From contig CALVFH010000006.1 of the NCBI GenBank assembly GCA_944326775.1, positions 1-44,377 on the forward strand: a stretch of DNA of 44,377 nucleotides, written 5' to 3'. Of this stretch, positions 7,852 to 17,263 are shown piece after piece. The notes below the pieces were generated by a model. The model worked only from the letters and a program-made list of their open reading frames with translations, made no database searches and was not told where the DNA came from. How positions within the stretch are numbered: the stretch's first letter is position 1; each line of letters begins with the position of its first letter. Source of the DNA: an uncultured Parabacteroides sp. (GTDB lineage: Bacteria > Bacteroidota > Bacteroidia > Bacteroidales > Tannerellaceae). The translations under genes and the position numbers were made by a program.

Positions 7852-9180
7852 TTAAATGTATTGATTGATTAACATTTCATACAATTCTTGCTTACCGCTG
7901 ATCTGCTTCGGTTCGCCATCACGCAAGGCAATAGTCCGAAGATCTTCCAAAGTCAACTTACCTTCTTCAAAAGCCTTCCCTTCGCCACTGTCAAAACTTG
8001 CATAACGATCATGACGCATTTTCAGGTAATCTGAATTTTCCAGAATATCTGCAGCAATCATCAGAGCACGGGCAAAGGCATCCATACCACAAATATGAGC
8101 GATAAAGATATCATCAAGATCAGTAGAATTACGACGTGTCTTGGCATCAAAGTTTGTACCTCCCGTCTTGAATCCACCAGCCTGAAGCATCACTAACCAA
8201 GCCTGAGTCAATTCATACAAATCTACCGGGAATTGATCCGTATCCCAACCATTCTGATAATCGCCTCTATTGGCGTCAATACTACAGAAGAGGCCTGCAT
8301 CGACGGCTACCTGCAATTCGTGTTCAAATGTATGACCAGCCAGAGTAGCGTGGTTAGCTTCAATATTCAGTGCGAAATCTTTATCCAAACCATATTGGCG
8401 CAAGAAACCGATAACCGTTTCAGAATCTACATCATACTGATGTTTAGTAGGCTCCATAGGTTTCGGTTCAACCAAGAATTTACCCGTAAAGCCATTCTTA
8501 CGTCCGTAATCGCGAGCCATTGTCAACATCATGGCAAGATGTTCTTTCTCACGTTTCATATCCGTATTCAAGAGACTCATATAACCTTCACGACCACCCC
8601 AGAATACATAATTTTCACCGCCTAAAGCGATACAAGCATCGATTGCATTTTTAATTTGCGTACCAGCACAAGCTACTGCCGGGAAATAAGGATTGGTAGC
8701 CGCACCATTCATATAACGTTTATGACCAAATACATTAGCTGTTGACCACAACAGTTTAATGCCCGTAGCTTCCTGATGTTCTTTAGCGTGACCAACCATC
8801 GTATGCAAACGCTTTTCGAATTCAGCCAAACTATCCCCTTCATCCACCATATCAACATCATGGAAACAATAGAACGGAATACTGCACTTTGTCATGAATT
8901 CAAAAGCGGCATCCATCTTATACTTCGCACGCGTAATAGCATCGGAACTGTCATTCCAAGGGAATGTTTTTGTTCCGCCGCCAAACTGATCGCTACCTTC
9001 TGCACACAAGGTGTGCCAATAAGCCATGGAAAAACGTAAATGTTCTTTTAGCGTTTTCCCCATTACTACCTTATTTTCATCATAAAAATGAAAGGCCAGC
9101 GGATTCTTCGATTCGCGTCCTTCATATTGGATTTTTCCAATCCCTGGAAAAAATTCCTTTTCGCCTTTAAAATAACTCAT
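7852..9180 (-). CDS. xylA: Xylose isomerase
   Basis: Converts D-xylose to D-xylulose using two divalent metal ions. The 442 residues match the long (class II) xylose isomerases. Visible landmarks are the catalytic His in [20 protein letters not shown], the signature [15 protein letters not shown], the metal-ligand segments [15 protein letters not shown] and [15 protein letters not shown], and [11 protein letters not shown]. It lies 16 bases after xylB and forms one transcription unit with it. Its sequence is noticeably more A/T-rich than the cutC-ilvE region. Confidence 0.98.
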   Translation of the reverse strand: MSYFKGEKEFFPGIGKIQYEGRESKNPLAFHFYDENKVVMGKTLKEHLRFSMAYWHTLCAEGSDQFGGGTKTFPWNDSSDAITRAKYKMDAAFEFMTKCSIPFYCFHDVDMVDEGDSLAEFEKRLHTMVGHAKEHQEATGIKLLWSTANVFGHKRYMNGAATNPYFPAVACAGTQIKNAIDACIALGGENYVFWGGREGYMSLLNTDMKREKEHLAMMLTMARDYGRKNGFTGKFLVEPKPMEPTKHQYDVDSETVIGFLRQYGLDKDFALNIEANHATLAGHTFEHELQVAVDAGLFCSIDANRGDYQNGWDTDQFPVDLYELTQAWLVMLQAGGFKTGGTNFDAKTRRNSTDLDDIFIAHICGMDAFARALMIAADILENSDYLKMRHDRYASFDSGEGKAFEEGKLTLEDLRTIALRDGEPKQISGKQELYEMLINQYI

Positions 9181-9196
9181 ATCAATATTCTATTTA

Positions 9197-10681
9197 TCAG
9201 ATTAATTTTTCCAATCTTTCTTTCCAAATATCATAGGCTCCACAATATGCATTTGCCTTCAACCCGTCCGGTTCAATCATTGCCAATCTTTTCAATGATG
9301 CAAAAGCTTCTTCCGGAGAGTGATAGATACCGGCACCGATACCGGCTCCTTTAGCCGCTCCTACAGCTCCATTCGTATCATATAATTCAATTACAGCCCC
9401 TGTCACACAAGCCAAAGCTTCTCGGAAAATCGGACTAAGGAACATATTGGCATATCCTGCACGAATAACACTGATATCAATACCTATTTCATGCATAATT
9501 TCCATACCATACTTAAACGAAAAGACAATGCCTTCTTGAGCTGCCCGTGCCAAATGAGATTTTCCATGAATATTAAAATTCAAGCCTTCAATGGAACAAT
9601 CTATCTGACGATTTTCCAATATACGTTCCGCACCATTACCAAATGGCAAAATAGACAAATTCTGGGAACCAATTGGAGCTTGTGCCGCCAACCCATTCAA
9701 CTCGTCATAACTCATGCCCTCCGGAGCTATATTCCGCTTAATCCAAGAATTCAAAATACCGACTCCATTAATACACAATAACACACCCAAACGGGTTTGC
9801 TTATCATTATGATTGACATGAGCAAAAGTATTTACCCGAGACAATCTATCGTAATTCACACGGCCATTTACACCATAAACAACCCCCGATGTTCCAGCCG
9901 TAGCAGCCACCTCTCCAGGATTCAACACATTCAAAGATAATGCGTTGTTTGGTTGGTCTCCGGCCCGATAAGTAACTGGAGTTCCTTTCTTCATACCTAA
10001 TTCTGAAGCTACGGAAGGAAGAAGTTCGCCTTGTAATCCAAATGTCGGACATATATCAGCAATCAAACCCTTATCATATCCGAAATAGTTCATCAGTTCA
10101 TCGGAAACCTTTCCTTCTTGAAAGTCCCAAAAAATACCTTCCGACAAACCGGATACTGTAGTCACGATATCGCCCGTCATGCGCATAGCAATATAATCCC
10201 CAGGCAGCATGATTTTATAAATGGAATGAAAAACCTCCGGCTCATAGTCTTTAACCCAAGCCAATTTTGCTGCCGTAAAATTACCAGGAGAATTAAGCAA
10301 ATGAGAAAGACAATATCTTTCACCTATACTATGGAATGCTCTTTCTCCATAAGGTACAGCACGACTATCACACCAAATAATAGCTGGACGTAAAACCTCC
10401 TTTTTATCATTTACGGCTACCAAACCATGCATCTGATAAGAGATTCCAATAGCTTTAATATCTTCCCCCTTTATACCTGCCTTAGCTATTGCACCACAAA
10501 TAGCATTTTTCATATAGGTCCACCAATCTTCCGGATTTTGTTCCGCCCATCCCGGCTGAAGAGCTATAATAGCTGCCTCCTCTTTTGGATAGAAATCAGA
10601 GCCAACGGTCAGACCACTTTCGACATCAACTATGGAAGCCTTTACAGAAGAACTTCCTAAATCGCATCCTAATAAATACAT
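9197..10681 (-). CDS. xylB: Xylulokinase (FGGY family)
   Basis: Phosphorylates D-xylulose to xylulose 5-phosphate, feeding the pentose phosphate pathway. The 494-aa protein has the N-terminal ATPase motif GCDLGSSSVKASI, the substrate-binding IWCDSRA and SYQMHGLV, and the FGGY C-domain with AGDQPNNALSLN and GAAKGAGIGAG. The start at 10681 (MYLLGCDLG) is family-typical; the longer ORF runs across the -7 box. It is the first gene of xylBAE. No regulator gene of the xylose type is adjacent. Confidence 0.96.
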   Translation of the reverse strand: MYLLGCDLGSSSVKASIVDVESGLTVGSDFYPKEEAAIIALQPGWAEQNPEDWWTYMKNAICGAIAKAGIKGEDIKAIGISYQMHGLVAVNDKKEVLRPAIIWCDSRAVPYGERAFHSIGERYCLSHLLNSPGNFTAAKLAWVKDYEPEVFHSIYKIMLPGDYIAMRMTGDIVTTVSGLSEGIFWDFQEGKVSDELMNYFGYDKGLIADICPTFGLQGELLPSVASELGMKKGTPVTYRAGDQPNNALSLNVLNPGEVAATAGTSGVVYGVNGRVNYDRLSRVNTFAHVNHNDKQTRLGVLLCINGVGILNSWIKRNIAPEGMSYDELNGLAAQAPIGSQNLSILPFGNGAERILENRQIDCSIEGLNFNIHGKSHLARAAQEGIVFSFKYGMEIMHEIGIDISVIRAGYANMFLSPIFREALACVTGAVIELYDTNGAVGAAKGAGIGAGIYHSPEEAFASLKRLAMIEPDGLKANAYCGAYDIWKERLEKLI

Positions 10682-10715
10682 ATTTATTTGATTTAATTTT
10701 CTGCTTTGAATCCGG

Positions 10716-10730
10716 GAGAACCGACTTCTC
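10716..10730. promoter_or_regulatory. Small inverted repeat in the xylB leader (possible operator)
   Basis: GAGAA-CCGAC-TTCTC lies between the -7 box at 10733-10740 and the xylB ATG, so it would cover the transcription start. Its position suits a repressor site, but this is inference only. Confidence 0.3.
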
Positions 10731-10732
10731 AG

Positions 10733-10740
10733 CAAATATA
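10733..10740 (-). promoter_or_regulatory. Bacteroidota -7 box for xylBAE
   Basis: The minus strand reads TATATTTG, matching TAnnTTTG, 51 bases before the xylB ATG. It overlaps the longest possible ORF start and supports the shorter xylB start. Confidence 0.6.
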
Positions 10741-10801
10741 AGGAATTAAATAGATATGGTACTCTTCCGAGTTGTGTTTTTCATACAAATATGTTAGAAT
10801 A

Positions 10802-12085
10802 TTATTCCGCGGGTTCTTCAGGTCGCACACGCACCAATACTTTATCAATCCGGGCACCATCCATATCAACAATCTCAAACGTAAAGTTAAGCCAATCTAA
10901 AGTTTCTCCGGTCTTAGGTACATGTTCCAATATTTCCAAAATCAATCCGCTCAACGTATTATAATCATATTCTGTATATAAATCCTCTTTATCGAAATAT
11001 TCCAAGAAATCATAAAACGAATACTGTCCATCAACCAAATACGAACCGTCAGCACGTTCCACAATCTCCTGTTCATCGTCTGGCTCCGGGACTTGCCCAA
11101 TCAAACCCACCATAATATCCTTCAAGGTAACGATTCCTTGAACACTACCAAACTCATCCGTAACAATCGCTGAATGAACACGCGTTTGCTTGATTTGCTC
11201 TAATGCATTATAGACCGTCTGATTTTCCGGAACATACTGAGCCGGACGAATCACATGCTGAAGCGAAAAACCGGGAGTCTCCAATTTTCCAAACAAATCT
11301 TTCAGATAAACCACCCCCAGTAAATTGTCCAACCTGCCAGAAGAGACCGGATAGACATTATACAAATTAGCTTCCACCAACTGTTTAATATTTTCTAACG
11401 AGTCATTTAAATCCAACCAGACCATATCACTCCTATGAGTCATGATAGAACCCACCTTACGATCTCCAAGATTAAATACTCGCTCTACAATATCTTGTTC
11501 TACTTCTTGAACTTCTCCCCCGTCATAACCTTCCTTTACGATCGCCTTGATTTCTTCTTCAGTCACCTTATTATCCTCATCCGCATTCACACCCAACATA
11601 TTAACAGACAGCTCCGTACTTTTTGAAAGCAACCAAACAAAAGGAGAAGCAATAAGTGACAAAATATGCATTGGCCGAGCTATGGCCATAGAGACTTTTT
11701 CAGCACGCCCCAATCCAATCCTTTTAGGCACTAATTCACCAAATATCAACGTGAAATATGTAACCAAAATAACAATTACTGCCTGCGCTATCGTTTTCGA
11801 GTAGGGTTGTAATTCCGGTATCCGGTCCATTAATGCAGCCAAATGACGTGACAAAGACTCCCCGGAATAAAGACCGGTCAAAATACCTATTAATGTAATA
11901 CCAATCTGAACAGTTGACAAAAACTGGTCGGGTTCTTCAGCTAACGCAAGAGCAGTCTTGGCCGACTTATTGCCTTTCTTGGCTTCTGTATCCAAGCGAG
12001 ATTTGCGAGCCGAGACCAATGCCATCTCAGACATCGAAAGCAGGCCATTCAGCAAAATAAGACCTGCTATTATGAATATTTCCAT
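10802..12085 (-). CDS. CNNM/CorC (HlyC-type) membrane transporter
   Basis: A 427-aa protein: an N-terminal DUF21/CNNM membrane domain with three to four TM segments (residues about 1-175), a CBS-domain pair (about 205-330; MTHRSDMVWLDLN and the second CBS with AIVTDEFGSVQGIVTLKDIM), and a C-terminal CorC/HlyC domain. The family is implicated in Mg2+/Co2+ efflux and is often mis-named hemolysin. It ends 120 bases upstream of xylB and probably forms its own unit. A near-match to the -7 box (TTTATTTG) occurs about 30 bases upstream of the ATG. A paralogue lies at 25850. Confidence 0.9.
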   Translation of the reverse strand: MEIFIIAGLILLNGLLSMSEMALVSARKSRLDTEAKKGNKSAKTALALAEEPDQFLSTVQIGITLIGILTGLYSGESLSRHLAALMDRIPELQPYSKTIAQAVIVILVTYFTLIFGELVPKRIGLGRAEKVSMAIARPMHILSLIASPFVWLLSKSTELSVNMLGVNADEDNKVTEEEIKAIVKEGYDGGEVQEVEQDIVERVFNLGDRKVGSIMTHRSDMVWLDLNDSLENIKQLVEANLYNVYPVSSGRLDNLLGVVYLKDLFGKLETPGFSLQHVIRPAQYVPENQTVYNALEQIKQTRVHSAIVTDEFGSVQGIVTLKDIMVGLIGQVPEPDDEQEIVERADGSYLVDGQYSFYDFLEYFDKEDLYTEYDYNTLSGLILEILEHVPKTGETLDWLNFTFEIVDMDGARIDKVLVRVRPEEPAE

Positions 12086-12171
12086 GCAATGTATAGTGAT
12101 TATTTATGAATGCGAAGTAACAAATAAATCTTTTAAGAAAAAAGGATTTGATTAAAATATATAACAACGCA

Positions 12172-12468
12172 TCAATACTTCCTCTTCGGATTTTTCGGGA
12201 ACCAACCTTTACGCACCCGTTCCTTTTGTTCGAATACTTCTTTAATTGTCCAAAATGAAGAAAAGGCAAAAACGCCGCAAATTACAGACGCAAACGTATT
12301 CTCTATAAAAAGTGAGGCAACTGTACCCACTATACCCAAGATTAAAAATACCCACCAGCACTTTGTTCCCCAATAATATTCCGCTTTGACAACAACCGGA
12401 TGAAAGAATCCGATAATCAGAAATGTTGCTATACCTATCAGCAATCCATCAAAGTTTAAATCCATCAT
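12172..12468 (-). CDS. DUF4491 family small membrane protein
   Basis: A 98-aa protein with about three TM segments (LLIGIATFLIIGFFHP, WWVFLILGIVGTVASLF, TFASVICGVFAFSSFW) and a basic C-terminal tail (EQKERVRKGWFPKNPKRK). It resembles DUF4491, a Bacteroidales family of unknown function. It stands between the terminator after secG and the CNNM gene, with 86 bases to the latter. Consecutive ATGs give 98 or 97 residues. Confidence 0.8.
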   Translation of the reverse strand: MMDLNFDGLLIGIATFLIIGFFHPVVVKAEYYWGTKCWWVFLILGIVGTVASLFIENTFASVICGVFAFSSFWTIKEVFEQKERVRKGWFPKNPKRKY

Positions 12469-12509
12469 ATTTTAATCTGCTAAAAAGAGGTTTTCAATGA
12501 AATATAAAT

Positions 12510-12543
12510 AAAAAAGGATCGCTTCAGCATTACGAAACGACCC
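12510..12543 (-). terminator. Intrinsic terminator after secG
   Basis: In the minus-strand transcript a 10-bp stem (GGGTCGTTTC with GAAGCGATCC, including two G-U pairs) with an 8-base loop is followed by TTTTTT. It closes the long 18470-12575 gene run. Confidence 0.88.
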
Positions 12544-12574
12544 TTACACCTATTCAATACAAAAATGAACTCAT

Positions 12575-12970
12575 TTATTTTGCCTCGTCCGAAGCCGGAG
12601 CCGGAGCAGTTGTTGAAGGAGCTTCAGTACCCGAGGCCGGAGCTTCCGACGGATTAGCTGTTCCAAAATTCGGAGCTACTGTATTCGGATCAACAGCTAC
12701 CGCTTCTTCTACCTGTTGCTTGATTTCAGACTGAGTACCATTTTCATGGCGAGGAATGAAGGCCGTAATTATTATACTCAATACAACGACCGTCCCGGCC
12801 AATGTCCAAGTTGCTTTTTCAAGGAAATCTGTTGTTTTCCGCACCCCCATGATCTGGTTGGATGAAGAGAATCCTGAAGCTAATCCGCCTCCCTTGGAAT
12901 TCTGAATCAGCACAATAAAAATCAAAAGTATGGCTGCAATCAGAATTAAGATAGAGATAAATACGTACAT
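12575..12970 (-). CDS. secG: Preprotein translocase subunit SecG
   Basis: A small accessory subunit of SecYEG. The 131-aa protein has two TM segments (residues about 2-20 and 50-70) separated by the conserved NSKGGGLASGFSSSNQIMG loop and a family-typical TDFLEKATW. The C-terminal third is a Pro/Ala/Ser-rich tail, as is common in Bacteroidota SecG. It is the last gene before a strong terminator and starts 8 bases after the TPR-like gene. Confidence 0.95.
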   Translation of the reverse strand: MYVFISILILIAAILLIFIVLIQNSKGGGLASGFSSSNQIMGVRKTTDFLEKATWTLAGTVVVLSIIITAFIPRHENGTQSEIKQQVEEAVAVDPNTVAPNFGTANPSEAPASGTEAPSTTAPAPASDEAK

Positions 12971-12978
12971 TTTCGTTT

Positions 12979-13752
12979 TTATTTTTTAGTGTTAATAATC
13001 AATTTTTCCAAGAACCTAATTTGGTCTGCAAAGTAAATATTTTTTTCCGGATATTTCAAGCTTAAATTCCTAATTATTTGCAGAGCTTTCTCATATCGTT
13101 TCTGTTTAACATAAATTCGAGCTAATGTTTCAGTAAAATAAGCATTCCCCGGCGGTTTTGGAAGTTCCGGTTCTTTGATTGTTGAATCAAGAGGCTCTTT
13201 AGCCTCTCCGTCTTTCACTTTCAAATGAGGCCCGCGTCCCGAAAGCCGACGTTCGTCTTCTTCAAGGAATGAATCAATCAAATCCTGATGACGAAGCTTT
13301 CCCTCCCCTGACGGAACTGTCATTCCTTCATTTTCCGACTGAAGCCAATGAAGGTAGTCCGTCGCAGCCGAAGGTTGAATCAACGTATCTACTTGGGATT
13401 GCACTTTCTGAGAATGGGATTCTATTCCCTGATGCCCTGAAAGAAAAGCATCTATCAATGAAAATGCATCATCTTTCTCTTCTCCTTTTTCTCTTTTTTC
13501 CGGCAAAGACAATCCATATTTTTCACCTTCCACCAATAAAAAGAGTTGTTTACGATCTGTTATACCCGGAGAAAAACGCTCTAACTTAGAAACAAATGCA
13601 TTATCTCCAACCAATGCCAGTTTTTTCAAATATAAAAGTCTTGCCGTATGAAAATAGGGATACACCTCCACCTCCTGTTCCAATTCAGCCAATGAAGCTT
13701 CCGCAAGTAAATTCGGATCAGCTATCCATCGATATAAATCTGAAGCTTTCAT
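12979..13752 (-). CDS. TPR-like protein of the lptE-secG operon
   Basis: A 257-aa soluble protein of unknown function. The C-terminal 50 residues (NAYFTETLARIYVKQKRYEKALQIIRNLSLKYPEKN) form one clear TPR-like helical pair; the middle is charged and low in complexity. There is no signal peptide, so it should be cytoplasmic. It starts 1 base after lptE and ends 8 bases before secG, so translational coupling is likely. Homologous genes are commonly found in this position in Bacteroidota, though I cannot name a family. Confidence 0.8.
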   Translation of the reverse strand: MKASDLYRWIADPNLLAEASLAELEQEVEVYPYFHTARLLYLKKLALVGDNAFVSKLERFSPGITDRKQLFLLVEGEKYGLSLPEKREKGEEKDDAFSLIDAFLSGHQGIESHSQKVQSQVDTLIQPSAATDYLHWLQSENEGMTVPSGEGKLRHQDLIDSFLEEDERRLSGRGPHLKVKDGEAKEPLDSTIKEPELPKPPGNAYFTETLARIYVKQKRYEKALQIIRNLSLKYPEKNIYFADQIRFLEKLIINTKK

Positions 13753-13753
13753 T

Positions 13754-14266
13754 TTACCAATTGGCTACAGTGGCATTATATATTTGATCTGCCAGCTCTT
13801 CTACCATTTCCGAACAAAGCTGGTCTTGCACATCCTGCAATAACTGAGTGTTCTCAAACTCACGATAAGCCGAAAATGTTTGCTCAAAATCTTCATCCGG
13901 ATTGGTACGATTAGCATAACGAACTTTCACGGTTATCGTCAACTTAGATTGAGAGGCATAAGCATTCTCCTTAACAGCCAACTGCGTCAGGTCATAGCCG
14001 GTAATCTCACCTTCCAGATCCAAATCACCATTTTCACGAACCATATTCAAACGTGTCTGACGTACATAAATATCTTTCAAGCCCTCTGTGAAAAGCTGCG
14101 ACAAAGGAGGATAAACCAATGCCGCCTGATTCGGAAAGTCTTTGATCGAAATAGATTTTACTTTTGTATAATCAATGGATGCTCCGTTGAACTTATATGA
14201 GATAGTGCATGCCGAAAACACAACAAGCAAACCTAACAACCATCCTGCCAATCTTCTATTTAACAT
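13754..14266 (-). CDS. lptE: LptE-family LPS-assembly lipoprotein
   Basis: Plug lipoprotein of the LptD outer-membrane translocon, needed for LPS insertion. The ATG at 14266 gives 170 residues; an upstream in-frame TTG at 14275 is less likely. The signal peptide ends in VVFSAC (Cys20), followed by ISYKFNGASIDYTKVKSISIKDFPNQA, typical of Bacteroidota LptE. It follows the sigma-54 activator closely. The matching lptC lies in a separate run at 27106. lptD is not in the window. Confidence 0.85.
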   Translation of the reverse strand: MLNRRLAGWLLGLLVVFSACTISYKFNGASIDYTKVKSISIKDFPNQAALVYPPLSQLFTEGLKDIYVRQTRLNMVRENGDLDLEGEITGYDLTQLAVKENAYASQSKLTITVKVRYANRTNPDEDFEQTFSAYREFENTQLLQDVQDQLCSEMVEELADQIYNATVANW

Positions 14267-14292
14267 CTTTGCCAATGTTTTATCCTCTTATT

Positions 14293-15501
14293 TTATTCCA
14301 AATTATATTCCTTGATTTTCCGGTAAAGCGTCCGTTCCGAAATCTTTAAATCAGCGGCAGCATTTTTCCGCTTCCCATTATGGCGCTCTAAAGCTTTCCG
14401 AATCATCTCCTTTTCTACATCCTCCAAAGAAAGGCTTTCTTTATCTACTACCTCAGCTTCCCGAATAGGTTGGGTAGGAATCGTAGCCATTGTTGTAGTC
14501 ATAGGAGCTACATTTGTAGTTTCGATTGGTTGAGAATATCCTGCATTCGTTGAAACCGGCTGAATATTGCCGCTCATAATGTCGTGTACCAATTTTTTCA
14601 AGTCATTGACATCCTTCTTCATGTCAAACAATACTTGATACAAGATTTCTCTTTCGTTATTAAAAAACTTCTGGTTATTCTCTTGATTAATCAATACAGG
14701 ATATTTCTCTACGTCTGCATCCGGCAAATATTCGCGCAAAACAGAAGCGGTTATTTCCCGACTTTCTTCTATCACAGACAACCGTTCCGTAATATTCTTC
14801 AATTCACGTACATTTCCTGGCCAACGGTAAGAAAGGAGCATCTGACGGGCCCCTTCATCCAGACGGACTGCCGGCATATGGTATTTTTCGGCACAGTCAT
14901 TAGCGAACTTCCGGAAAAGCAAAAGGATATCCTCGTTCCTGTCGCGCAAAGGAGGAATTTTAATGGGCACTGTATTTAAACGATAATATAAATCCTCGCG
15001 GAATTTTCCTTCCGATACGGCTTTTTCCAAATTTACATTCGTCGCTGCCACAATCCGCACATTGGTCTTCTGGACCTTTGAGGAACCTACTTTGATGAAT
15101 TCTCCCGTCTCCAGGACACGAAGCAGACGCGCCTGCGTCGGTAAAGGCAACTCTCCTGCTTCATCCAAAAAAATAGTTCCGCCGTCAGCCACTTCAAAAT
15201 AGCCTTTCCGGTCAGCTAAAGCTCCGGTAAACGAACCCTTTTCATGTCCGAACAGTTCAGAATCAATCGTGCCCTCCGGGATAGCTCCGCAATTAACGGC
15301 AATATACTGCCCATGTTTGCGGGGACTGAACTGATGTATAATCTGTGGAAAAATCTCTTTACCCACGCCACTTTCACCCGTAATCAAAACAGACAAGTCG
15401 GTTGGAGCGACCTGCAATGCGACATCAATCGCCCGGTTCAATGCCGGACAATTACCAATCACACCAAAGCGTTGTTTTACCTGTTGAATATCTATTTTCA
15501 T
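14293..15501 (-). CDS. Sigma-54-dependent transcriptional activator without receiver domain
   Basis: A bacterial enhancer-binding protein of 402 aa. The AAA+ domain begins almost at the N-terminus (about residues 12-245): Walker A GESGVGKE, sigma-54 contact loop GSFTGA (a variant of GAFTGA), Walker B IFLDEAGEL, and RWPGNVRELKN. A Thr/Pro/Gln-rich linker (about 255-345) leads to a Fis-type HTH (RKNAAADLKISERTLYRKI). There is no REC, GAF or PAS input domain, so activity must be set by expression, a partner or the linker. It is 17-26 bases ahead of lptE and 23 bases behind the acyltransferase gene, so it sits inside one long run. Its targets are unknown. Confidence 0.93.
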   Translation of the reverse strand: MKIDIQQVKQRFGVIGNCPALNRAIDVALQVAPTDLSVLITGESGVGKEIFPQIIHQFSPRKHGQYIAVNCGAIPEGTIDSELFGHEKGSFTGALADRKGYFEVADGGTIFLDEAGELPLPTQARLLRVLETGEFIKVGSSKVQKTNVRIVAATNVNLEKAVSEGKFREDLYYRLNTVPIKIPPLRDRNEDILLLFRKFANDCAEKYHMPAVRLDEGARQMLLSYRWPGNVRELKNITERLSVIEESREITASVLREYLPDADVEKYPVLINQENNQKFFNNEREILYQVLFDMKKDVNDLKKLVHDIMSGNIQPVSTNAGYSQPIETTNVAPMTTTMATIPTQPIREAEVVDKESLSLEDVEKEMIRKALERHNGKRKNAAADLKISERTLYRKIKEYNLE

Positions 15502-15524
15502 TACGCAAATCCTCCTTTTCTTAT

Positions 15525-16361
15525 TTACTTAATATTCTTCGATCCGTATGTTTTTGCATACAAGAAATCCGCCAGCCGGGTATCATCCGGAATCGCCTGA
15601 ATTTCTTCAGATGAAATCGGATCGCCGATATAAACATCAACTGTCCGTCCTTTTTTATTGAATATCTCAGCCGGCACTCGCAAGGTACGTATTTTCCAAC
15701 TAATACGCCCTAACCAGTAAAAGAAATCTGAATTCTGAAAATCAAAATACACCGGATAAACCGGTGCGTTTGCTTTCCGGATCAGACGAATGACACTCCG
15801 CGCCCAGGACAAATCCAGCACCTGCTTCTTTTCTTTATTATAAAAAGACATGGCTCCGGCGGGGAAGAAGCCCATGGGATGCCCCTCTTTCAATTGTTGC
15901 AACGACAAACGGACACCATTCAGATTGGCCGGATTGCCTTTGCCCTGATGTTTGGTATCCGGTTGCACGGCAATAAAATTATCGGCCATCGCTCCAATTT
16001 TCTCCAAAATACCATTGACCATCACTTTAAAATCAGGCCGACGGGATGCAAAGATATCTATCAAAATGATACCATCCAGCGAACCTATCGGATGATTGGA
16101 CACCGTCACAAAGGCTCCTTCAGGCAAATGGTCAAGGACTTCGGCATGATGCAACTGATATTTAATCTGGATAAGCGGATCTTTCAACAAAGCCGTCGTA
16201 AATGCCGCTCCCCGCAAATGGCAACTATTCTTATGGGCCTGGTTCACCTTATCGATAGACAACCATTTCAACAAACATTTCCCCACAAAAGTTCCGAATC
16301 GTGTCTTAAAAAACGGGGCAATCTCTTGCAAATCCTGTATATCGACAACTGTTTCTTTCAT
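15525..16361 (-). CDS. PlsC-like acyltransferase
   Basis: A 278-aa 1-acyl-glycerophosphate-type acyltransferase. The NHPIGSLDG motif (NHxxxxD) near residue 87 and FFPAGAMSF near residue 165 are the catalytic and substrate-binding blocks. No clear TM segment is seen, so it is probably peripheral on the inner membrane. The ATG at 16361 lies 4 bases after the CDP-alcohol phosphatidyltransferase stop; a longer start at 16388 would overlap it. Proteins of this subtype in Bacteroidota also resemble acyltransferases for ornithine or glycine lipids, so the acceptor is open. Confidence 0.85.
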   Translation of the reverse strand: MKETVVDIQDLQEIAPFFKTRFGTFVGKCLLKWLSIDKVNQAHKNSCHLRGAAFTTALLKDPLIQIKYQLHHAEVLDHLPEGAFVTVSNHPIGSLDGIILIDIFASRRPDFKVMVNGILEKIGAMADNFIAVQPDTKHQGKGNPANLNGVRLSLQQLKEGHPMGFFPAGAMSFYNKEKKQVLDLSWARSVIRLIRKANAPVYPVYFDFQNSDFFYWLGRISWKIRTLRVPAEIFNKKGRTVDVYIGDPISSEEIQAIPDDTRLADFLYAKTYGSKNIK

Positions 16362-16365
16362 CGTT

Positions 16366-17256
16366 TTATCTGTTAAGGAATGAGGCACACAACTGTTCGT
16401 GTTTCTTCATGCACCAAGCCAGCACCGCATTCAAGACCAATATCTCATAAAGATAATACAACCAAACTGTTCCGCTCAGGACAACTACAAACATCACCAA
16501 TGTCCGGCCGTTGAACGTCATTAAATCGATATAACGCATCAGCGCCTTGCTTTGACGGCGAAAATCCACGCGGACCTCCTGAGGAAGATCATCTCCATAC
16601 TTTTCATGCAAATGATGAAGCATCTTCTGCAACGTCGGCGTAGCCTTTACTTGCAAAAGCGTGTACCAACGGTAAAGGAAATAAAAGAATTTGGCCACGC
16701 CATACTTCAACTGCTTATGCTGCGCCTCCACCTGTTCGAGCGATTGAAATTCCGCTCCCTTATCCTTGCTGATGAAATAGAGGTGCAGCGTCTTGTAATA
16801 GTCCGTAATGTTTGCCTGGAAAAGATGGGAAAGGGCCGAAAGCAACGCCAACGCGAAAAACCAGTAAGTCCCCGTCTCGTTCGCCAGGCGCAGCGCCAAA
16901 CCAATGTAGATACAGGCAAACCAGATATCCCCGGCAAAACCGTCGAGGATACGTCCGATCTTCGACTTGATTCCCGTCAGGCGGGCAAGTTGCCCGTCCA
17001 CGCAATCCAGGATATTGGCACAAACCAGAAAAAGAATCCCGACGATATTATGCCACAAATCATCGTGATAGAAGAAAAAACCCGTGGCAGCCCCTACAAA
17101 AATGGAAATCACGGTAATCATATTCGGGGTAACCCCCGTATTCCGCAAGAGACGGGCTATCCGGAAACCGATGGGGCGGTAGAAAATCCGGTCGATGTAA
17201 TTTTCCGTCTCGATCGACTTCAACGAAGCCTCGTATTCTTTGTTCAGTTCGCTCAT
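16366..17256 (-). CDS. CDP-alcohol phosphatidyltransferase family protein
   Basis: An integral membrane enzyme of 296 aa that transfers a phosphoalcohol from a CDP-activated donor to an acceptor alcohol. The defining motif DG-x2-AR-x8-G-x3-D-x3-D is intact (DGQLAR, then GRILDGFAGD). Six or so TM segments are predicted, with a charged cytoplasmic insert at about residues 165-230. The start at 17256 (MSELNKEYEAS) leaves 7 bases after the SDR gene; ATGs at 17286 and 17292 would overlap it. The donor or acceptor is unknown; neighbours suggest a locally made CDP-linked compound. Confidence 0.9.
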   Translation of the reverse strand: MSELNKEYEASLKSIETENYIDRIFYRPIGFRIARLLRNTGVTPNMITVISIFVGAATGFFFYHDDLWHNIVGILFLVCANILDCVDGQLARLTGIKSKIGRILDGFAGDIWFACIYIGLALRLANETGTYWFFALALLSALSHLFQANITDYYKTLHLYFISKDKGAEFQSLEQVEAQHKQLKYGVAKFFYFLYRWYTLLQVKATPTLQKMLHHLHEKYGDDLPQEVRVDFRRQSKALMRYIDLMTFNGRTLVMFVVVLSGTVWLYYLYEILVLNAVLAWCMKKHEQLCASFLNR

Positions 17257-17263
17257 CTTACTT

